Below are positions 58,938 through 64,000 of a DNA stretch of 64,000 nucleotides, piece by piece. Under the pieces are notes generated by a model. That model made no database searches and was not told the origin of the DNA. It saw nothing but the letters and a program-made list of their open reading frames with translations. Every line of letters begins with the position of its first letter. Within the stretch, counting starts at the first letter, position 1. The translations under genes and the position numbers were made by a program. Source of the DNA: Glaciecola sp. HTCC2999 (GTDB lineage: Bacteria > Pseudomonadota > Gammaproteobacteria > Enterobacterales > Alteromonadaceae). Location of the stretch: NCBI GenBank assembly GCA_949498985.1, contig CATECQ010000061.1, positions 1 to 64,000 on the forward strand, written 5' to 3'.

Positions 58938-59096
58938 ATGTTAGTAATGACTTTTATCGATGTGTTGATATTACTTGTCGCACCTGTTTTAGCGTTTATT
59001 ATTGGTATTATAGTTGTATCCAGCTGGCAGTTGATGCCTCGAAATCTTATCTATACTGTGCAGTACTATGTGACAAAAATGAGCCATATTTTTTAA
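58938..59096 (+). CDS. 52-residue single-helix membrane protein upstream of pspA
   Basis: This gene runs from the ATG at 58938 to a TAA at 59094-59096. AAAAGGAAATAAG provides a good ribosome site. The protein begins MLVMTFIDVL and has one long hydrophobic helix (about residues 5-28), LLVAPVLAFIIGIIVVSSW. A short basic tail of about 24 residues follows with QLMPRNLIYTV. I do not recognise it; it is not PspB-, PspC- or PspD-like in sequence. It sits just downstream of a strong sigma-54 promoter and 255 bases before pspA, so it may belong to the phage-shock response. Confidence 0.6.
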   Translation: MLVMTFIDVLILLVAPVLAFIIGIIVVSSWQLMPRNLIYTVQYYVTKMSHIF

Positions 59097-59154
59097 ATGA
59101 TGGTTATTCATGCACACTGTTTCTGAACCTACTGTATCCACCGGTTCTATTCCT

Positions 59155-59169
59155 TGGTTAATTTGACCA
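59155..59169. promoter_or_regulatory. Second TGGTTAA/TTGACCA palindrome, candidate enhancer for pspA
   Basis: TGGTTAA-T-TTGACCA is a 15-base palindrome with one mismatch. It reuses both half-sites of the inverted repeat at 58758-58778. It lies about 97-111 bases before the second -24/-12-like element. The rest of the 59097-59351 spacer has no gene. Confidence 0.45.
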
Positions 59170-59265
59170 TTTAATCGTTAAATACACTACCTTCTAGCTT
59201 TTACACTATTCGTTGTTCAGATTGATTCTATATAAAATTCAGTAATTTCAAGGCTTTGTGTTTTT

Positions 59266-59281
59266 GGCATGCGACTTGTAA
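59266..59281 (+). promoter_or_regulatory. Second sigma-54-like element before pspA
   Basis: TGGCATG-N4-TTGTA has the correct spacing but GT instead of the nearly invariant GC at -12, so it is weaker than the first. It lies 71 bases before the pspA start. Confidence 0.4.
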
Positions 59282-59351
59282 TGAAAATTATGAACCTATC
59301 GTTAATATCACAATGGTGTGATTTAGCTAAGCCATTATAAAGGAGCTGATT

Positions 59352-60044
59352 ATGGGTATGTTTTCAAGAATGAATGACATTGTGCAATCTAACATCAATG
59401 TCATGTTAGACAAAGCTGAAGACCCGCAAAAAGTAATGCGTATGATTATTCAGGAAATGGAAGAGACACTCGTTGAGTTACGAACTATCTCGGCACGTAA
59501 CATTGCTGAAAAAAAGCAGTTCACTCGTAAAATCGAACGTTTACAAATAGATGCTCAGCACTGGGCGAATAAAGCGGAATTAGCCATTGGCCATGACAAA
59601 ACATCATTAGCGCGAGCGGCCTTGGTCCAAAAACAGCAATGTATTGAAGAAATCGATGTCCTTGAGAAGCAATTAGTTATCATTAATGAAAATTTAACGG
59701 CATTAGAAACGGATGCTCAGCGTTTACATGCCAAATTAGCTGACGCGCGTTCAAAACAAAAAGCACTCAATACTCGTGAAGTAAGTTCAGTTATTCGTCT
59801 GAAAGCTAAAAATATGCAGGCGCAATATGATATTGAGCATGCGATTGAAAAGTTTGAATCTTATGAACGTAAAATTGAAGATTTAGAAGCGCAAGTTGAA
59901 GCCTATGACGTGGTGAGTGAGGCATCAGCGTTAGAGCAGCAGTTTGCAGCTCTTGAAAAGGATGACAATATTGAAGCAGAACTAATGCGATTAACTGCTG
60001 TAATGCAAGCAAAAACAGCAACTTCGACACAAGGCGTTGCTTAA
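59352..60044 (+). CDS. pspA: Phage shock protein A
   Basis: This is a 230-residue ESCRT-III-like coiled-coil protein that binds and protects stressed inner membrane and, in enterics, inhibits PspF. The start MGMFSRMNDIVQSNINVMLDKAEDP is the PspA amphipathic helix. KVMRMIIQEMEETLVELRT and a long coiled coil to about residue 190 follow. AGGAG lies 6 bases before the ATG. pspC follows after 61 bases. No pspF or pspB gene is present in the window. Confidence 0.94.
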   Translation: MGMFSRMNDIVQSNINVMLDKAEDPQKVMRMIIQEMEETLVELRTISARNIAEKKQFTRKIERLQIDAQHWANKAELAIGHDKTSLARAALVQKQQCIEEIDVLEKQLVIINENLTALETDAQRLHAKLADARSKQKALNTREVSSVIRLKAKNMQAQYDIEHAIEKFESYERKIEDLEAQVEAYDVVSEASALEQQFAALEKDDNIEAELMRLTAVMQAKTATSTQGVA

Positions 60045-60105
60045 TCACAGCACCATTGTCATATATAAACTGTCAATAAATTTTAATATTAAGAAGGTAA
60101 TTATC

Positions 60106-60312
60106 ATGAGAGAATCATATTCTATTAATCGATTATATCGAGATGGTCGTCGTGCCATGATTAGTGGCCTATGTGCAGGGGTGGCTCGGCACTTAGCCAT
60201 TCACCCTAACTGGGTTAGAGGAATAACGTTAGTGACGTTTATGCTTTTGCCATTTGCCGTAGGCTTAGCGTATGTATTAGGTGTCTGTTTAGTTAAAACT
60301 CGTCAGTTTTAG
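60106..60312 (+). CDS. pspC: PspC-domain protein
   Basis: This is a 68-residue membrane protein with the PspC signature INRLYRDGRRAMISGLCAGVARHLAIHPNWVRG (about 7-40) followed by a hydrophobic helix. The ATG at 60106 follows AAGAAGG by about 8 bases; an upstream ATG at 60037 would overlap pspA and has no ribosome site. It is much shorter than E. coli PspC (about 119) and lacks the C-terminal cytoplasmic or leucine-zipper region. Confidence 0.88.
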   Translation: MRESYSINRLYRDGRRAMISGLCAGVARHLAIHPNWVRGITLVTFMLLPFAVGLAYVLGVCLVKTRQF

Positions 60313-60363
60313 TTAACCCGTCCGATAATTAATACTAATGGACACCATACCTATTTAAAACCC

Positions 60364-60372
60364 TGTTATAAT
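60364..60372 (+). promoter_or_regulatory. Candidate extended -10 promoter before the DUF2333 gene
   Basis: TGT precedes TATAAT (60367-60372), forming an extended -10, 42 bases before the DUF2333 start. The -35 (TGGACA at 60339) is too far. The DUF2333 gene may thus be transcribed apart from pspA-pspC. Confidence 0.35.
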
Positions 60373-60413
60373 CATGTGAGACATTAGAGTATGCAGTGGC
60401 ATCAAGGAAAGCT

Positions 60414-61406
60414 ATGAAAGATTATTTTTCTACAAAACGAATCTTATCGATATCTGTAGGCATTTTTATGCTCTTCTGGTTAGTAGGTATGTATTGGAGT
60501 TTTTCACCGGCAACGTTTTCTGTGAAAGATAAAATAAGTGAATTTACTCAAACCAGTAACCTTGAATCCGTAACTGGTATTGCAACCACGACAGCGGTTA
60601 TTGAGGTAGGAAACACCTTGCTAAATAAACCTGGCGGGTATTTATCAAATGATATGTTACCGCCATCGGTTATGCTCGATAATATGCCGGCGTGGGAGTT
60701 TGGTGTATTGGAGATGTTACGTGACATTACCTTGTCCTTGCGTAAAGACTTTTCCCGATCTCAATCTCAATCAGTAGAGAATGAGTTTCTAGTGAAAGCG
60801 CAGCCCAATTTAAACATCAATAGCACCGCTTGGGTGTTACCTTCAGCAGAGTCTGAGTATCAAAAAGCATTTGACTTAATTGAAGCGTACCGGACTGATT
60901 TAGCGGATGTCAGTAAAGGCAATAGTCAGTTCTATGCTCGTGCAGATAATCTTCGTGATTGGCTAAAAGAAGTTGAAAAACGTTTGGGGAGTATGTCACA
61001 AAAGCTCTCTGCAAGTGTGGGAACTGAAGTAATCAACACTAATTTGGCAGGTGATACCGCTGCGCGTCAATCAACGGCGACTCCCATGTTATCAGAGAAT
61101 AAAACCAGTTGGTTTAAACTCGATGATAACTTTTACCAAGCTCGTGGCATGTCATGGGCCTTAATTCATTTTTTAAAGGCGGTAGAAATTGATTTCGCAG
61201 ATGTACTAGAAAAGAAAAATGCCTTAATCAGTTTGCGTCAGATTATTCGTGAATTAGAAGCTACCCAAGAAACAATCTATAGCCCAATGATCTTAAACGG
61301 AAGCGGGTTTGGTCTGGTAGCGAATCATTCATTGGTCATGGCGAATTATATCTCCCGTGCCAATGCTGCTTTAATTGAACTTTCAGAATTACTTAATCAA
61401 GGATAA
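60414..61406 (+). CDS. DUF2333-family membrane protein
   Basis: This is a 330-residue protein with one N-terminal helix (about 9-27) and a large periplasmic region. LLNKPGGYLSNDMLPPSVMLDNMPAWEFGVLEMLRDI and RDFSRSQSQSVENEFLVKAQPNLN are diagnostic of DUF2333 as I recall it. ARGMSWALIHFLKAVEIDF lies near residue 240. The ATG at 60414 follows AAGGAAAG; a GTG six codons earlier is less likely. The function is unknown. It lies 101 bases after pspC and 7 bases before the barrel gene. Confidence 0.85.
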   Translation: MKDYFSTKRILSISVGIFMLFWLVGMYWSFSPATFSVKDKISEFTQTSNLESVTGIATTTAVIEVGNTLLNKPGGYLSNDMLPPSVMLDNMPAWEFGVLEMLRDITLSLRKDFSRSQSQSVENEFLVKAQPNLNINSTAWVLPSAESEYQKAFDLIEAYRTDLADVSKGNSQFYARADNLRDWLKEVEKRLGSMSQKLSASVGTEVINTNLAGDTAARQSTATPMLSENKTSWFKLDDNFYQARGMSWALIHFLKAVEIDFADVLEKKNALISLRQIIRELEATQETIYSPMILNGSGFGLVANHSLVMANYISRANAALIELSELLNQG

Positions 61407-61413
61407 ATAAGTT

Positions 61414-62181
61414 ATGAATCATATCGCTAAACTCGGTTGTGCTGTTATGGTACTCGGCGCAATTTCTACAAATGCTAACTCATATGCCGACACGCTATTA
61501 GGGGTGTATGCCGGTGGTCAAATGTGGGCAATGGAGACAGAAGGAGCGTTTGCATCAAATAATGAGCTCGCAACTTTTAATTATGATGATGAGCGAAACG
61601 GTTCATACTATTTAGCCCTTGAGCATTTTGTCCCACTAGTGCCAAATGCAAAAGTGATCCATACCACAATGGACACCAACGGTGCGACTAATTTAACGGG
61701 GAACTTGAGTTTTGCTGGTCAGGATTATGCCGTGAATACCAGTCTTGGAACTGACTTGTCTTTGACGACAACAGATTATATTTTATATTATGAAATCTTA
61801 GATAATGACATTATTAGTATCGATGTGGGCATTAATGCGAAGAACATCGATGGTGAGATTGCCGTGTTAGATGAACAAACCAATACGACGTCTCAAGCCA
61901 GTTTTTCAGGCTATGTACCCATGATCTATTCTCGCGCAGAAGTAGGTTTGCCATTTACGAGTTGGTCAGTATTTGCTGAAGGCAGCTATTTGTCGTTTGA
62001 TGATCATACAATTAGTGATATGCAAGCGGCTCTTGAGTATCGTGCTATTGATAGCTTAGCATTAAATCTGAATTTTCAGCTTGGATACCGCACTATGAAT
62101 GTTGAATTAGACGACTTAGATAGCATCAATACCGAATTAGATTTTAGTGGTGTATTTGCAGGGATCGAATTTCACTTCTAA
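61414..62181 (+). CDS. Outer-membrane beta-barrel protein (TIGR04219-like)
   Basis: This is a 255-residue exported protein with a signal peptide ending near NSYADT. The mature part starts LLGVYAGGQMWAMETEGAF and alternates polar and hydrophobic residues as in a small barrel. YYLALEHFVPLVPNAKV and MIYSRAEVGLPFTSWSVFAEGSYLSF are typical of the family. It ends in GIEFHF with terminal phenylalanine, as in outer-membrane barrels. It follows the DUF2333 gene by 7 bases, so the two form an inner/outer membrane pair in one unit. Confidence 0.82.
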   Translation: MNHIAKLGCAVMVLGAISTNANSYADTLLGVYAGGQMWAMETEGAFASNNELATFNYDDERNGSYYLALEHFVPLVPNAKVIHTTMDTNGATNLTGNLSFAGQDYAVNTSLGTDLSLTTTDYILYYEILDNDIISIDVGINAKNIDGEIAVLDEQTNTTSQASFSGYVPMIYSRAEVGLPFTSWSVFAEGSYLSFDDHTISDMQAALEYRAIDSLALNLNFQLGYRTMNVELDDLDSINTELDFSGVFAGIEFHF

Positions 62182-62206
62182 ATATAGTTTCTGGTCACAT
62201 ATCAAC

Positions 62207-62240
62207 AGCCAATATGACTCAACGTGATATTGGCTTTTTT
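62207..62240 (+). terminator. Rho-independent terminator after the barrel gene
   Basis: AGCCAATAT pairs perfectly with ATATTGGCT around an 11-base loop, followed by six T residues. It ends the psp-linked transcription unit. Confidence 0.88.
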
Positions 62241-62341
62241 GTTTTTTAGTCCATTAAGTAATAAAAAAGCGCTATTTATTCTTTTATCTTCTGAACCACT
62301 TCTATTATTCTTGCGCAATTCTTGATGAGGTAATCTTAAAT

Positions 62342-64000
62342 ATGTCAAATCAACAAAATTTTGGTCCAGGCAGTGTCGTCGACCCGAATCAGCTTAATCA
62401 AATTACTCAAGCGATTGCTGGTTTAAACGCAAGTCAATTAACTTGGGTAAGTGGTTTCGTAGCAGGGCTGGCAGCAGCTCAGGACCCTAATGCGGTCAAT
62501 ATTGCATCGAGTGCAACAACTTCAGTAGCAGAGCCAGCTGGTTCATTGACTATTATTTATGGTTCGCAAACGGGAAATGCAAAAGGTATTGCAACGGCAT
62601 ATCAAGCAAAAGCGAGTGAAGCAGGAATATCTGCGAAAGTTGTCTCTATGGCAGACTATAAACCTCGTCAAATCAAAAATGAGACGCATGTTGCTATTGT
62701 CGTATCGACACATGGTGAAGGTGAAGCACCTGATGACGCGGTTGAATTACATGAGTTTTTAGGTTCGAAAAAAGCACCTAAATTACCGAATTTGAAGTAT
62801 GCAGTGCTTGGATTAGGAGACACCAGCTATGAGTTCTTTTGTCAAACCGCGAAAGATTTTGATACACGCTTAGCAACATTAGGGGCGACAGCGATTGTTG
62901 AACGAGTTGATTGTGATGTGGATTACGATAGTGTTGCGGCGCAATGGCAAGATGATGTATTGGCTAAAATTAAAGATGATTTAACCGCTAAAACGACGCA
63001 TGTACCTGTGGCTCCTGCTGCAAATTCAGCAACCGTAGCAAGTATCTACAATAAGAAGAGCCCTTTTGCTGGTACCTTACTGACAAGTCAAAAAATCACG
63101 GGTCGTGACTCCATTAAAGATATTCGCCACATTGAAATTTCATTAGAAGATTCAGGTATTCAATATCAAGCAGGTGATGCGCTGGGTGTGTATTTTTTGA
63201 ATGATGATACCATAGTCAAGCGCATCCTTGGTGCATATAACTTGAATGAAGATGAGATGGTTACTGTGGGTGAAGAGTCAATGACTTTAGCAACTGCGTT
63301 AACGGAAAAGTGTGAGCTGACCTTATCTTATCCCACCTTCATAAAAGCATTAGCAGAATCTACTGGTGATAAAGCTTTGTCGACATTATTAGCCGATAAA
63401 GCAGCGTTACGCGAATATTTAGTACCCCGTCAAATTGTAGATATTGCGATTGACTATCCTGTCAAATTGACGTCCCAGCAACTAGTTGATGCCTGTCGTC
63501 CTTTAACTGCTCGTTTATATTCAATTGCTTCAAGCCAAACGGAAGTTGAAGATGAAGTTCATTTAACGGTTGCCTTAGTAGAATACGAAGAGCACGGTTT
63601 TGTGCATCAAGGCGGTGCGTCAGGATATTTAGCTAAGCGTCTGGAAGAGGGGGCGTCGGTTAAAGTGTACGTTGAAAGTAATGATAATTTCCGTCTACCA
63701 TCGGATCCTAATACTCCCGTTATTATGGTGGGCCCTGGTACTGGTATTGCCCCGTTTAGAGCATTCATGCAAGAACGAGATGCGCAAGAAGCAGCAGGCA
63801 AAAACTGGTTATTCTTTGGTAATCCAAGTTTTACTCAGGATTTTCTATACCAAACAGAATGGCAGAGCTATGTAAAATCAGGGTTATTGTCAAAAGTTAG
63901 CTTGGCATTTTCGCGCGATCAAGCTGAAAAAATATATGTACAGCACCGCTTAATTGAACAAGGTGCTGAGGTTTATGAATGGTTACAAGCTGGCGCGCAT
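62342..64000 (+). CDS. cysJ: Sulfite reductase [NADPH] flavoprotein subunit (3' end cut by window)
   Basis: This subunit passes electrons from NADPH through FAD and FMN to the CysI haemoprotein for assimilatory sulfite reduction. The frame is open from the ATG at 62342 to the window edge, 553 codons of about 600. The FMN domain has IIYGSQTGNAKGIA and STHGEGEAPDDA, with GLGDTSYEFFCQTAKDFD. The FAD domain has LTARLYSIASSQ. The NADPH domain has VIMVGPGTGIAPFRAFMQER and LFFGNPSFTQDFLYQTEWQ. A GAGG ribosome site precedes the start. cysI probably lies just beyond the window. Confidence 0.95.
   Translation, partial: MSNQQNFGPGSVVDPNQLNQITQAIAGLNASQLTWVSGFVAGLAAAQDPNAVNIASSATTSVAEPAGSLTIIYGSQTGNAKGIATAYQAKASEAGISAKVVSMADYKPRQIKNETHVAIVVSTHGEGEAPDDAVELHEFLGSKKAPKLPNLKYAVLGLGDTSYEFFCQTAKDFDTRLATLGATAIVERVDCDVDYDSVAAQWQDDVLAKIKDDLTAKTTHVPVAPAANSATVASIYNKKSPFAGTLLTSQKITGRDSIKDIRHIEISLEDSGIQYQAGDALGVYFLNDDTIVKRILGAYNLNEDEMVTVGEESMTLATALTEKCELTLSYPTFIKALAESTGDKALSTLLADKAALREYLVPRQIVDIAIDYPVKLTSQQLVDACRPLTARLYSIASSQTEVEDEVHLTVALVEYEEHGFVHQGGASGYLAKRLEEGASVKVYVESNDNFRLPSDPNTPVIMVGPGTGIAPFRAFMQERDAQEAAGKNWLFFGNPSFTQDFLYQTEWQSYVKSGLLSKVSLAFSRDQAEKIYVQHRLIEQGAEVYEWLQAGAH

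Overview
The window is a 64-kb, AT-rich, gene-dense chromosomal segment from a marine-type gammaproteobacterium, most likely of the order Alteromonadales. The evidence is a complete Na+-pumping NADH:quinone oxidoreductase operon with its maturation genes, a very large Oar-like TonB-dependent receptor, an argR/mdh divergent pair, and two classic gammaproteobacterial envelope clusters (mlaFEDCB-ibaG-murA and yrbG-kdsD-kdsC-lptCAB-rpoN-hpf-ptsN-rapZ-npr). I saw no rRNA or tRNA gene, insertion sequence, prophage or CRISPR array. Nearly everything looks like core genome.

Layout. 1-2.5 kb: a BCCT transporter whose start lies outside the window, and a MarR regulator. 2.5-8.7 kb: a leftward udk-nupC-2OG/Fe(II) oxygenase operon, divergent from the TonB receptor. 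8.8-15.3 kb: argR, mdh, ppc, fklB and fabV. 15.3-24.3 kb: a hairpin-rich leader, nqrABCDEF, apbE, nqrM, then an SOS-controlled dinB. 24.3-35.3 kb: aldo/keto reductase, pckA, a fold-type-II PLP lyase with a dipeptidyl peptidase IV, several small genes, an orphan exbD, an LPD1-like HExxH protein paired with fldB, and a phytase-like lipoprotein. 35.3-39.9 kb: murA, ibaG and the Mla phospholipid transport system, leftward. 40.3-49.6 kb: Kdo synthesis, LPS transport, sigma-54, the nitrogen-related PTS and mgtE, rightward. 49.6-58.7 kb: msrA, a DCC protein, two SDR-type proteins, an SNF transporter, yggN-like, a small membrane protein, mscM/ybdG, an acyltransferase and dusA. 58.7-62.2 kb: a phage-shock-like stress locus. 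62.3 kb to the end: cysJ, cut by the right edge.

How genes work together. NqrB and NqrC carry the SGAT flavinylation motifs that ApbE modifies, and NqrM helps assemble the iron centre. The mdh, ppc and pckA genes sit close together and control flux between malate, oxaloacetate and PEP. Mla, MurA, KdsC/D and Lpt proteins build and maintain the cell envelope. rpoN lies in the same window as the psp locus that sigma-54 probably transcribes.

The most interesting signals are at the psp locus. A strong -24/-12 promoter precedes an unannotated 52-residue membrane protein. A weaker -24/-12 element precedes pspA. Each lies 75-105 bp downstream of an inverted TTGACCA/TGGTTAA motif, which may be the enhancer. 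Also notable are a LexA box embedded in the terminator hairpin between nqrM and dinB, the nqr leader, the nucleoside operon with an oxygenase, and the LPD1/HExxH-fldB pair. All functional calls come from reading the sequence and recalling families; no database search was run.
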